NCBI RefSeq assembly: GCF_037335815.1
Contig: NZ_CP147841.1
Location: forward strand, 1,488,001 to 1,552,000
Direction of reading: 5' to 3'
From: Salinirubellus litoreus
Lineage (GTDB): Archaea; Halobacteriota; Halobacteria; Halobacteriales; Haloarculaceae
Length of the DNA: 64,000 nucleotides
Of this stretch, positions 16,468 to 24,633 are shown one piece after another; within the stretch, counting starts at the first letter, position 1, and each line of letters opens with the position of its first letter. A program made the position numbers and the translations under genes. The notes below the pieces were generated by a model. It was not told the origin of the DNA. It made no database searches and saw only the letters and a program-made list of their open reading frames with translations.

Positions 16468-17271
16468 TCATTCCCCAGCCGATCCCGCCAGTGCCCCGAC
16501 CAGCCCCGAGACGTTATCGACGGCCTCCTCGATCAGCCGGTCGCCCGTCTCGACCGTGGCGACCGTCGGGTCGCCGATGTGACCCGCCGGAGTGAGTTCG
16601 TCCATCCGGTCGGCCGAGAGCGCCCACCCGACTCTGTTGTCGCCGTAGGCGTCGTAGTCGGTGAGCGGCAGGGCGTTGTCGGGCGGGTCGACACGCTCGG
16701 CGCGGTCCATACGGACGAGTTCGGGGAACAGCGAGCGCATACAGGCCGTCTCGAACTCGGCGGCGTGGAACGACACCGCGCTCTCCCGGGATTCGCGGGC
16801 GGCGTCCTCGAAGACGGAGACGAGCGGGACGTGAAACGCCCGGAGATCGTGCTCGGTGGTGAGTTCCCGGACGACGATGTCGAGTTCGGGATCCTGGGCG
16901 AGGTAGTGCCCGTTGAGGAGGAGGACGCTCTCGACGCCCCACTCGCCCGCGGAGACACAGACGTCCCGGACGTAGCGCTGGAACGTCTCGCTCTCGACGG
17001 TGAACGTCCCCGGTTTGAACGTGTGGTGGGGGCTGACGCCGAACCAGATCGGCGGCGCGAGCAGACAGCCCGTCCGCTCCGCGACCCGCTCGGCTATCGC
17101 CTCGGGCATGTAGACGTCGACCCCCAGCGGGAGGTGGTGGCCGTGCTGTTCGGTGCTCCCCACCGGGAGGAGCATCGTCGAGGACCGCTCGACGGCGGCC
17201 TCGACCTCCGGCCAGGTCATCTCGGCGAGGCGGTAGGGCGGCTCGGGGTCGACGTCGGGTGCTCCGGTCAT
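16468..17271 (-). CDS. creatininase-family amidohydrolase
   Basis: 267-residue member of the creatininase/formamide hydrolase family, a metal-dependent cytoplasmic enzyme. The metal site is visible: Glu and His in LLPVGSTEQHGHHLPLGVDV (about residue 40), Asp a few residues later, His in LLLNGHY and Glu in FHAAEFETA. Family members include creatininase, the riboflavin/F420 pathway formamide hydrolase ArfB and mycofactocin peptidase MftE. The sequence does not choose among them. The ATG at 17271 fits the conserved start. Confidence 0.83.
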   Translation of the reverse strand: MTGAPDVDPEPPYRLAEMTWPEVEAAVERSSTMLLPVGSTEQHGHHLPLGVDVYMPEAIAERVAERTGCLLAPPIWFGVSPHHTFKPGTFTVESETFQRYVRDVCVSAGEWGVESVLLLNGHYLAQDPELDIVVRELTTEHDLRAFHVPLVSVFEDAARESRESAVSFHAAEFETACMRSLFPELVRMDRAERVDPPDNALPLTDYDAYGDNRVGWALSADRMDELTPAGHIGDPTVATVETGDRLIEEAVDNVSGLVGALAGSAGE

Positions 17272-17597
17272 GATCGAAGCGGCGTGACGTGGCGGCTTAG
17301 TTCCCTCCCCGATCGGGAGCCCGGAGAGGCGCAACGGCGAACGGACGGGGGGACGGCCGGAGCGTAGCGCGTTATCGGAGACGCTCGCGGGGGCGAGGAG
17401 CCGGAAACCGTTCGACTATCGACGGCGATGGGAGGGAGTCTCCACCGGATCCGTGCCGCCGGCGTACCGGCCGAAGGCCTCTCTCCCCGCGCGTGTAGCA
17501 GGCGGACGAGCACGGCCCGTGGACCGACTGGCAGGGGGCGTCGGCGCTCGGCAGGGTGAACGGAGAGCTTAACAGCACGTCCGTCGATCCGGTGGAT
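17272..17597. other. intergenic, no gene seen
   Basis: About 325 bases between the creatininase-family gene and ppnP, which are divergent. All frames are short and arginine/proline-rich. The only recognisable item is an AT-richer stretch (agagcttaacagc, about 17565) that may belong to the ppnP promoter. Confidence 0.5.
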
Positions 17598-17915
17598 ATG
17601 CCCGACGACGAGCGGTTCGAGGGCGCGACGGTCCGCAAGGCGGCGAACGTCTACTACGGCGGGCGGGTGACGAGCCGGGAACTCGACACCGCCGACGGGA
17701 CGCACGTCTCGCTCGGGATCATCCTCCCCGGCGAGTACGAGTTCGAGACGGACGAGAACGAGGAGATCGAGCTGCTAGCCGGGAGCGCGACGGTCGAACT
17801 CCCGGACGGCTCGGAAATCGAGGTCGGCGTCGGTGAGTCGTTCTCCGTGCCGGGGGCGAGCCGGTTCGTCATCTCGACCGACGAGGTGGTCGATTACCTC
17901 TGCCGGTACGGCTGA
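17598..17915 (+). CDS. ppnP: pyrimidine/purine nucleoside phosphorylase (DUF1255)
   Basis: 105-residue small cupin-fold protein matching PpnP/YaiE. The signature GGRVTSRELDTADGTHVSLG and the cupin strands EIELLAGSATVELPDG and VGVGESFSVPGASRF are in place. The bacterial enzyme phosphorolyses several nucleosides to base and ribose 1-phosphate, which would feed nucleotide salvage. The length is normal for the family. Single gene. Confidence 0.87.
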   Translation: MPDDERFEGATVRKAANVYYGGRVTSRELDTADGTHVSLGIILPGEYEFETDENEEIELLAGSATVELPDGSEIEVGVGESFSVPGASRFVISTDEVVDYLCRYG

Positions 17916-18161
17916 CTCGACCGGAGCAGGCCGGAGCGCGGTCCGGTGACTCTGCCGGAATCGTCGGGAAGTGGCAGTACCCGGTAGTCGTACCGGATAG
18001 GGGGCGCGGGTCTTGCATCCGAAGCCGTGCAGACGGTCTGTGACCGAACCACACGGAGATCGATCTCCGGACCAGGACCGAGACCGGCAGGATCTGTCGG
18101 TCGTGAGATTCGCGCCGTAGAGTGATCGAACGTCCGACAAATCTGTCTAAAAAGAATTATT

Positions 18162-18180
18162 TATATATACAGTATATATA
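18162..18180. promoter_or_regulatory. AT-rich perfect palindrome in the NTF2-like gene promoter
   Basis: TATATATAC-A-GTATATATA is a perfect 9-bp inverted repeat around one base. It lies 32-50 bases before the ATG at 18212 in an otherwise GC-rich genome and probably contains the TATA box. The symmetry makes a repressor or alternative TATA-binding protein plausible. Confidence 0.5.
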
Positions 18181-18211
18181 CTCGGGGGTCGTCCGTAGCG
18201 TGAGGTTCGTA

Positions 18212-18652
18212 ATGTCTTCAAAACACGTCACGGCTGAAGCGGACGTCCGAGCTGCATCCGACCAGTTCTACAGCGCACTGGAAGAGATGGCGAACGGGGA
18301 CGCCGGTTCCATGGCGGACATCTGGTCACACGAGGACGACGTGACGACCATGCACCCGATCGGTGGACGGGAGGAGGGCTGGGACGCCGTCAGGGAGTCG
18401 TGGGAGGGAGTCGCGTCATCGAGTGCGGATGGTACGGTCACTCGCACGGACCAGATAATCCGCGTCATCGGCAACAGTGCGTACGAACTCTGCACCGAGT
18501 CGGCGTCGATGACCTTTGGGGCCGAACCGATCTCCCTGGAAGGCCGGGCGACCAACGTCTACCGGAAGGAGAACGGCGAGTGGAAAGTCGTCCACCACCA
18601 CGCCGATCTCGACACCGAGTTCGCCGAGAAAGTGGCGAACATGGGCGCCTGA
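18212..18652 (+). CDS. NTF2-like / SnoaL-type protein
   Basis: 146-residue protein with the nuclear transport factor 2 fold as seen in DUF4440/SnoaL proteins. Features are a helical start (VRAASDQFYSALEEMANGD), a DIWSHEDDVTTMHPIGGREE strand region, and a final strand pair ending in GEWKVVHHHAD, the usual W-K-hvH signature. These pockets bind small ligands or act as isomerases; the ligand is unknown. It has a strong AT-rich palindromic promoter and no operon partner, suggesting individual regulation. Confidence 0.85.
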   Translation: MSSKHVTAEADVRAASDQFYSALEEMANGDAGSMADIWSHEDDVTTMHPIGGREEGWDAVRESWEGVASSSADGTVTRTDQIIRVIGNSAYELCTESASMTFGAEPISLEGRATNVYRKENGEWKVVHHHADLDTEFAEKVANMGA

Positions 18653-19114
18653 GCGACCCACGAACGCTCGACGTGCCGATTCGACGACCGTGCCGCCCTA
18701 CCGAGTAGATAGCATGTATTCACCGTCGAGTCGTGACGGAGCCTCCACAGTCGGTGGCGGCCGTGCTAGATGCACCCTCCACCCCCTGTATGCAGCAGAC
18801 GTCTCCTATAGTAGCGTTCGGAACCGATGAGACGCTCCGGACGGGGCGTTCCACCTACCTGTGAGTACGGACTTCGAAACGCTACTGTAACGGACTCCGA
18901 ATAGATCGATGGAAGTTGTACCGCATACAGGGCGCGTCTACGGGGCGAGGTAAGTCCTCACGCTACCGGTGGCGATGAAGCGCGGATCGATCGTGAAGAG
19001 TGCAGTCGAAAGGATCGCTCCTCGAGGGGCCGATGTCACCCGATTCGCCGATGGTTCTTTAAAAGAAGAAATCAACGGAATGGGTACGTAGTCAGCCAGC
19101 AATTTTCGATCGTA
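18653..19114. other. intergenic with small inverted-repeat element
   Basis: About 460 bases without a convincing gene. A 75-bp segment (18811-18885) is bounded by imperfect inverted repeats, GTAGCGTTCGGAA (18811-18823) and TTCGAAACGCTAC (18873-18885). It has the size and form of a miniature element, but no clear target-site duplication is visible. Near 19056 the sequence tctttaaaag is TATA-like and may serve the small ORF at 19115. A minus-strand frame at 18938-19228 is open but looks non-coding. Confidence 0.4.
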
Positions 19115-19267
19115 ATGAGTGAGTGGGCTGTTCGTGAGACGACTGACCTGGTCGCCGAGCTTCGCCGTCAGCGGAAGCTTACTCCGGAGCAGGAAACCGA
19201 GCTTCAGGTACTGATCGAGAAGGGGCACGCTGACCTCGCACTCGATATTCTGACAGCTATAATGTGA
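19115..19267 (+). CDS. possible 50-residue peptide, unknown function
   Basis: The frame encodes an acidic, helix-prone 50-residue peptide (starting MSEWAVRETTDLVAELRRQR, then KLTPEQETELQVLIEKGHAD). The amphipathic pattern and codon-position bias look like real coding sequence, unlike the flanking DNA. It ends abruptly with LTAIM, so it may be a complete microprotein or a truncated gene. A TATA-like sequence lies about 55 bases upstream. I do not recognise the family. Confidence 0.5.
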   Translation: MSEWAVRETTDLVAELRRQRKLTPEQETELQVLIEKGHADLALDILTAIM

Positions 19268-19405
19268 CTACGATCGATCCGGGAACGTGCCACGGGCTTC
19301 CAGCGACTCGGTGTATGCTGTGCACATACTCCGCATGAAGCGGACAACCCATATCGCCCAGTCGTGTCGGGGGAGCGATCAGACGGTAGACGGGTAGGCG
19401 ACGGG

Positions 19406-20608
19406 TCAGACGTTGTCCGCGGGGAGGCCGTGACCCGTCGAATCGTCCTCGAAGCGCGAGAGCGAGAAGAACGAGGCGTCCACGAGGTCGGTTCCCCCGT
19501 CGACGACCAGATCACGGAGGATGCGCCCCACCGCGGGGCCGTGTTTGAACCCGTGTCCCGAGAAGCCACACGCGAGGAAACACCCCGACGGACCCGCCTC
19601 GTCGACGACGAAGTCGTGGTCGGGGGTCACGGAGTAGACCCCGCAGTACCGTCCTCTGACCCCCGCTTCGGCGAGTTCGGGGATCGACCCGGCGACGAGG
19701 TCGGTGAGTTCGAGCAGCGTCGACTCGTCGGGGGCCCCGTCGTAGTCGTCGGGATCCACCTCCTCGGTGTAGCGGTGCGTGGCGACGAGGACGCCCCCGC
19801 CGAAGTCCGGCCGGAGGTACCACTCCCCGCCGGGCACGCTCGTCGTGGGCGTGAGGTCGGGGTACGCCTCGACGTACGACTCGGGGGGATCGAGTACGAT
19901 CACCTGCTCGCGGGTTGGGGTGATCGGGACGTCGACGCCGACCGTCTCGGCGAGCCGGGGCGTCCACGGCCCGGCGGCGACGACGACCGACTCGGAGTCG
20001 ACGCGACCCGCGTCCGTCTCGACGCCGACGACCCGACCGTCCTCGGACTCGATGGACTCGACGGAGATCCCGGTGACGACCGTCGCACCCGCCTCGCTCG
20101 CGGCGCGGGCGAGCCCGCCCGCCGCGTCGGTCCCGTCCGAGTACCCCGCGCTGTCGTCGCTCACGGCGAAGTCGAACTCGTCGAGGCCGTCGTACATCGG
20201 GTATCGTCCGTCAAGTTCCTCGCCCTCGTAGCGCGTGACCGGCAGCCCCTCCTCGCGGAGCACCCGCTCGCCGGCCGCGACGTACTCGGCACCGTCGGTC
20301 CCCTCGGCGGCGAACCTGACCAGCGGGCTCTCGGCGTGGGCGAGCGGCTGGCCGGTCTCGGCCTCGAACTCGCGGTAGAAGCGGTGGCTCCACTTCGCCA
20401 TCCGCGTGTAGATCGCGTCCGGACCGTAGTGGTGTCTGAGGATCGCCGAGGAGTCGCCGGTCGACCCCGCCGCGATGCCGTCGCGCTCGACCAGCGCGAC
20501 GTCTAGATCGCTCTCGGTCGCGAGGAAGTACGCCGTCGCGGTCCCGACGATCCCCCCGCCGACCACGAGGACGTCGGTCCGCTCGGGGAGTCCGGGTCCC
20601 GTTTCCAT
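19406..20608 (-). CDS. FAD-dependent oxidoreductase (DAO / sarcosine oxidase-like)
   Basis: 400-residue flavoprotein of the D-amino-acid oxidase fold. It has the dinucleotide motif VLVVGGGIVGTATAYFLA at residue 10, the RHHYGPD segment used in sarcosine and glycine oxidases to hold the flavin, and the C-terminal GCFLACGFSGHGFKHGPAVG loop that contacts FAD. It would oxidise a secondary or primary amine of an amino acid. The substrate is not determined. The ATG at 20608 starts the conserved region; upstream in-frame sequence is not protein-like. Confidence 0.87.
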   Translation of the reverse strand: METGPGLPERTDVLVVGGGIVGTATAYFLATESDLDVALVERDGIAAGSTGDSSAILRHHYGPDAIYTRMAKWSHRFYREFEAETGQPLAHAESPLVRFAAEGTDGAEYVAAGERVLREEGLPVTRYEGEELDGRYPMYDGLDEFDFAVSDDSAGYSDGTDAAGGLARAASEAGATVVTGISVESIESEDGRVVGVETDAGRVDSESVVVAAGPWTPRLAETVGVDVPITPTREQVIVLDPPESYVEAYPDLTPTTSVPGGEWYLRPDFGGGVLVATHRYTEEVDPDDYDGAPDESTLLELTDLVAGSIPELAEAGVRGRYCGVYSVTPDHDFVVDEAGPSGCFLACGFSGHGFKHGPAVGRILRDLVVDGGTDLVDASFFSLSRFEDDSTGHGLPADNV

Positions 20609-20774
20609 GGCCGGGGTACGGACGATCCCGGATTGAGGCTTTCCCTCCGGGTCGGCGGCTCGGTCACCGAATCCCGGTCGCCGAGGACGTGTGGCCCCGG
20701 CGTACGGGATCGCCCGACACCGCCGGTCCGGTCGATCACGCGCCCCTTTTCCCACCGGGACCAGAAGGGTCCGT

Positions 20775-21557
20775 ATGGGACGGCTAACAGACGGCGTCAC
20801 ACGACTCGTATCCGCCGCTCGGACCGTCCACGCGGAGGAGCTACGGTACCCGGCTGCCGCGCTCGCCTACTACGGGTTCGTCTCGTTCGTCCCCCTGCTA
20901 CTGCTGGTGTTCGTCCTCCTCGGCGAGCGGCTCGCCGGCGAACTGGGGCAGGCGGTCCCCCAGTTCCTCACCCCGTCGGTTCAGGAGCTGGTCCAGCGGT
21001 CGCTGACGACGGCGTCCGGTCGGACCGGCGCGGGAGCGCTCGCCGCCCTCGTCCTGCTCTGGAGCGGCGTCAACGTCGTCGACGACGTCCGCACGGTCGT
21101 CGAGCGGATCGAGGGATCCGTCGGGAGTTCGCTCCGCCACTGGGTTCGCGACGCCACGGTCATCCTCGGCGCGCTGGTGCTGGCGATCCTCGCGGTCGTC
21201 GCCACGACCACCCTGCTGGATCTGCCCGCCGCCGGCCCCCTCTTCGGCCTGGTCGGGTTCGCCGTCCTGTGGGTCGTCCTCGCGGTCGCGTTCGTCCCGC
21301 TGTACTACGTCCCGTCGAGCGTGGTCACCTCGCCGACGGGGGCGATCCCCGGAGCCGTCGTCGCCTCGTTCGGCTGGGCCGCCCTCCAGACCGGGATCCA
21401 GTTCTACGCCACGCACGCCGGTCGGTACGCCGTCTACGGGACGCTCAGCGGCGTCATTATCCTGCTCACCAGCCTCTACATCGCCGCCGCTCTCCTGCTG
21501 ACCGGCATCGTCGTCAACGCGGGCGTCGCCGCCGGACCGGACCACCGTCGGGAGTGA
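20775..21557 (+). CDS. YihY/BrkB-family membrane protein
   Basis: 260 residues and about six membrane helices. The family start EELRYPAAALAYYGFVSFVPLLLL (residues 20-43, here split over the helix), the WSGVNVVDDVRTVVERI loop and the YGTLSGVIILLTSLYIAAALL end are typical of YihY/BrkB proteins. Function in archaea is unknown; the family was once called ribonuclease BN by mistake. Divergent from the FAD oxidoreductase. Confidence 0.87.
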   Translation: MGRLTDGVTRLVSAARTVHAEELRYPAAALAYYGFVSFVPLLLLVFVLLGERLAGELGQAVPQFLTPSVQELVQRSLTTASGRTGAGALAALVLLWSGVNVVDDVRTVVERIEGSVGSSLRHWVRDATVILGALVLAILAVVATTTLLDLPAAGPLFGLVGFAVLWVVLAVAFVPLYYVPSSVVTSPTGAIPGAVVASFGWAALQTGIQFYATHAGRYAVYGTLSGVIILLTSLYIAAALLLTGIVVNAGVAAGPDHRRE

Positions 21558-21675
21558 CGCTGCACCGTCGCGCGATGGGCCCCGGCGGCCGGCGGGAGAG
21601 TTACCTCTCGTCGCCGGCGAGCGCTGGCCGTCCCGTAGGTGAACTTTGATACCTGTTGGCACCCTGTCGGGGTGT

Positions 21676-22158
21676 ATGGACGACGCCGAGACCGCCGGGA
21701 ACGACGCGTCCGCCGGCATCTACGCCCGCGAATCGGAGTACCTGGGGCGGTACGTACAGATAGGCGTCGCGGGCGGTCGCCTGCTCTCGCTCTCCTTCCC
21801 GGAGTCGGCCGACCCCGGAGCCGACGACGACCACGAGCTACTCGACCGCATCTTCGCCTACCTCGAGGGGAAACGCGACGGGTTCCGGGACGTGGCCGTC
21901 GCGCTCGCGGCGGCGACCGCCGACCACCACATCCTCACCGCGGTCCGGGAGATACCGTACGGCGAGCAGGCGAGCGTGAAACAGGTCGCCCGGATGGCCG
22001 ACCTCGACCCCGAGGACGGGGACGACCTCCAGCGGGTCAGACAGGCGCTCGACGACAACCCCACCCCGCTCGTCGTCCCCGACCACCGGGTACGGGACGG
22101 CCCCTCGGCGGCCCCGCCGGTGATCGAACAGCGCCTCCGCTCGGTCGAGGGGCTGTAG
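21676..22158 (+). CDS. MGMT-fold protein lacking the catalytic cysteine
   Basis: 160-residue protein with the O6-methylguanine-DNA methyltransferase winged-helix core: REIPYGEQASVKQVARMA matches the usual IPyGetvtYgelA block. The active-site PCHRV, however, is VPDHRV here, so Cys is replaced by Asp and the alkyl-transfer reaction is not possible as known. It could be an alkyltransferase-like protein that binds lesions and flags them (bacterial ones have PWHRV), or a haloarchaeal family with another role. Its stop is directly followed by the GTG of the next gene. Two active-type paralogues are at 36305 and 36736. Confidence 0.82.
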   Translation: MDDAETAGNDASAGIYARESEYLGRYVQIGVAGGRLLSLSFPESADPGADDDHELLDRIFAYLEGKRDGFRDVAVALAAATADHHILTAVREIPYGEQASVKQVARMADLDPEDGDDLQRVRQALDDNPTPLVVPDHRVRDGPSAAPPVIEQRLRSVEGL

Positions 22159-22581
22159 GTGAACGGTCGCTCGAAGGCGCTGCTCGTCGTCCTCGCGCTG
22201 TTGCTCCCCGCCGCGATCCTCTGGGGGTTCGTCGCCGGGGTCGCCGATCCGGGGGCGGGCGGCGAGCCGACGGCTACCTACGAGGTCCGCAACGAGGAGG
22301 GGACGCTGGCGGTCACGCAGGTCTCCGGGCGCGTCCGGACCGGAACGCTCGCCGTCCTCGTCGACTCCGGAGGGGAGGTCTCCCGGCAGATCTGGGTCGC
22401 CCCCAACGGGACGGGCTACGACAACGGCGGCCGCGGCCACCCGGTCGGTCCCGGTGACCAGTTCGTCTTCTTCGCCGACCTCTCGCCGGGTGATACCGTC
22501 CGGGTCGTCTGGACCGACGGGGACGAGCGGACGATGCTGGCCGAGGAGACCATCGGCGGGACGCCGACGGCGACGGGATGA
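22159..22581 (+). CDS. membrane-anchored extracytoplasmic protein, pilin-C-terminal-like domain
   Basis: 140 residues. The GTG start follows the stop of the MGMT-like gene without a gap. An N-terminal hydrophobic segment (about 6-27) acts as signal anchor. The remaining beta-rich domain (LAVTQVSGRVRTGTLAVLVD, later HPVGPGDQFVFFADLSPGD) resembles the C-terminal part of haloarchaeal type IV pilin-like (DUF1628) proteins. The class III pilin cleavage motif is not clear, so I call it only similar. Tail-to-tail with the enolase-superfamily gene. Confidence 0.65.
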   Translation: MNGRSKALLVVLALLLPAAILWGFVAGVADPGAGGEPTATYEVRNEEGTLAVTQVSGRVRTGTLAVLVDSGGEVSRQIWVAPNGTGYDNGGRGHPVGPGDQFVFFADLSPGDTVRVVWTDGDERTMLAEETIGGTPTATG

Positions 22582-22617
22582 CCGAGGGACCGTCGGGCGA
22601 TCACCGCCCGGCTCGTA

Positions 22618-23784
22618 CTACTCGTAGACGCGCTGTCCCGTCCGGTTGGCCTCGACGAACTCCCAGTCGTACTCGACACCCAGCCCCGGGCCGTCCGGGA
22701 AGCCGACGGTCCCGTCGTCGTCGATGCTGTCGAGCTGGTCGGTGTAGTCATCGGCGTAGATCGGCGGCGTCGTGTTCGGCGTCTTCGGGCCGACCAGCGA
22801 CATCTCGTAGTAGTTCGTGTTGCGGATGGCCGCGAGACACTGTCGCTGTGCGGGCCCGGGCGCGTGGAACTCGATGTCGAGTCCGAAGCTCTCGGCAGCC
22901 CGGGCGCGCTTTATCGCGCCCGTGATCCCCGCGTCGTACTCGGGGTCGGCCCGCACGAAGTCGGTCGCCTCGTTGGCGACGAAGTCCGTGGTCGGCTCCA
23001 GCCCGCGGACGTGCTCGGTCTGGAGGATCGGCGTGTCGAGCATCTGGCGGAGCTTGCGGTGGCTGTGCTGGGAGATACCCCCGTCGCGGTAGGGGTCCTC
23101 GTACCAGAAGAACTCCTGTTCGTCACACGCGCGACCGACACGTACCGCGTCGCCGAACGTCTCGAGCTGACACGCCGGGTCGAGCATCAGCTCCATCTCG
23201 TCGCCGACCCGCTCGCCCACCGCATGGACGGTGTCGACGGTCCGCTGGGTGCTCCGCCACTGGCCGCCCCAGGGGTGGATCTTGAACGCCCGGTAGCCCA
23301 TGTCGAGACACTCCTCGGCGAAGTCCGCGTAGTCCTCGGGCGTCTCGAGCCCCCCGTTCATGTCCCCGAAGTACGTCGAGGCGTACGCGGGGATCCGGTC
23401 GCGGTAGGTCCCGATCAGTTCGTGGATGGGCGCGTCGTGGTACTTGCCGGCGAAGTCCCACAGCGCGATGTCGATGGGACCCATCCCCATCCGGTCGTAC
23501 TTGCGCAGTGCGCGCTTGAGTTCCGACCAGTGGCGCTCGCGCTTCAGCGGGTTCTTTCCCACGAGGTAGTCCGCGACCTGATTCAGCTCGGCCATCCCCG
23601 GGGAGTTCCCGCCGACGTACTCGCCGACGATCCCCTCGTCGGTGTGGACCTGCACGCCGAAGAGGTGCCGGTCGAGGGAGTTCCCCGGGTCGTACACCAT
23701 GTGGAAGCCGTCGGGGGTCGGCCCCTGGTCCTCCAGCCCGTAGGCGAACTCGGTCGTGACGATCTTCGTGATGCTCGGTGGCAT
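22618..23784 (-). CDS. mandelate racemase / muconate lactonizing enzyme family protein
   Basis: 388-residue enolase-superfamily enzyme. The N-terminal capping domain ends near residue 130. The barrel has the KxH-type catalytic strand AFKIHPW (about 168), metal ligands in LMLDPAC, WYEDPYRD and LQTEHV, and FHAPGPA near the end of the barrel. The spectrum of residues fits an acid-sugar dehydratase or a related lactone enzyme; mandelate racemase proper has KxK. Single gene, convergent with the secreted protein. Confidence 0.83.
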   Translation of the reverse strand: MPPSITKIVTTEFAYGLEDQGPTPDGFHMVYDPGNSLDRHLFGVQVHTDEGIVGEYVGGNSPGMAELNQVADYLVGKNPLKRERHWSELKRALRKYDRMGMGPIDIALWDFAGKYHDAPIHELIGTYRDRIPAYASTYFGDMNGGLETPEDYADFAEECLDMGYRAFKIHPWGGQWRSTQRTVDTVHAVGERVGDEMELMLDPACQLETFGDAVRVGRACDEQEFFWYEDPYRDGGISQHSHRKLRQMLDTPILQTEHVRGLEPTTDFVANEATDFVRADPEYDAGITGAIKRARAAESFGLDIEFHAPGPAQRQCLAAIRNTNYYEMSLVGPKTPNTTPPIYADDYTDQLDSIDDDGTVGFPDGPGLGVEYDWEFVEANRTGQRVYE

Positions 23785-23832
23785 ACGGGTCGCGGCGAGG
23801 GCTGGATTAAAAGCCTGCCGCTCGTCCGTGGT

Positions 23833-24624
23833 TCACCCCGCCGACGAGCGGCGGGGAGCCTCGTACCGCAGGAACTCGACGGCGTTGACCAGGTAGTGCG
23901 CGACGGCGACGACGACCAGCGATCCGGTGAGGACGAACGCCGCCGCGAGCACGAACCCCAGCAGCCCGGTGACGGCGATCCCCGCCGGCCCCTGTGCGCC
24001 GTGGCCGACGGCGAACGCGATCGACGAGAGCACCGCGAGCAGCCAGGGCGAGACGCCGAAGCCGACGGCGAACGCCCCGATCAGGGTCGCCCGGAAGAGG
24101 AGCTCCTCGACGACGGCGACGGTCGGCAGCGCCACCCCCAGCAGGAGTAGCCACCCGCGGCGCGTCTCGGGGCTGAGCAGCTCCCGTAGCTCCGTCCCCG
24201 CGGCGTATCCGAACCGCCCGGCGACGGCGACGCCGACCGCGTTCGCCCCCGCGAGCACGAGCCCGAGGGCGAGCCCCCAGGCCAGCGCGGGCACCCCGGT
24301 CGCGAGCGGCGCGCTACCGAGGCCGAGCGCTTCGAGCGGCACCTCCGTGTACCACGCGCCGACGACGAGGACGAACCCGAACAGCCCCTGCGAGAGCGCG
24401 ACGTTGACGAGCAGGGCGCCCCCGGAGAGCGGCTCGGACCGACCGGTGGGGGTGGTCGCGTCACCGGTGTCGAGGTGGTCGGCACCGTCGGGCAGCCCCG
24501 AGAGCCACGCCCGCTCGGCGGGCGTGATCGTCGGGCCGACGTAGCTCTGGGAGGCACGAGCGAGGACGAGAAGCAGCGCGAGGAGTGCGACCGCGATCCC
24601 GGTGAACGCGGCCCAGTCGGTCAC
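23833..24624 (-). CDS. CPBP-family intramembrane glutamic protease
   Basis: 263 residues with seven to eight membrane helices. All three catalytic motifs are intact: VVEELLFRATL (EExxxR, about residue 168), FAVGHG (FxxxH) and AVAHYLVNAVEF (HxxxN). This is a Rce1-type protease fold; in prokaryotes roles include peptide maturation and bacteriocin immunity. The contrast with the degenerate relative at 7260 is informative. It ends upstream of lonB on the same strand with a 9-base gap before its start side, so it is likely downstream in the lonB operon. Confidence 0.88.
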   Translation of the reverse strand: MTDWAAFTGIAVALLALLLVLARASQSYVGPTITPAERAWLSGLPDGADHLDTGDATTPTGRSEPLSGGALLVNVALSQGLFGFVLVVGAWYTEVPLEALGLGSAPLATGVPALAWGLALGLVLAGANAVGVAVAGRFGYAAGTELRELLSPETRRGWLLLLGVALPTVAVVEELLFRATLIGAFAVGFGVSPWLLAVLSSIAFAVGHGAQGPAGIAVTGLLGFVLAAAFVLTGSLVVVAVAHYLVNAVEFLRYEAPRRSSAG

Positions 24625-24633
24625 CGTACTACC

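Noticed and set aside
18938..19228. 96-codon minus-strand ORF
   Set aside because: Composition is basic and hydrophobic unlike haloarchaeal proteins, it overlaps the more convincing plus-strand 50-codon ORF and shows no motif.
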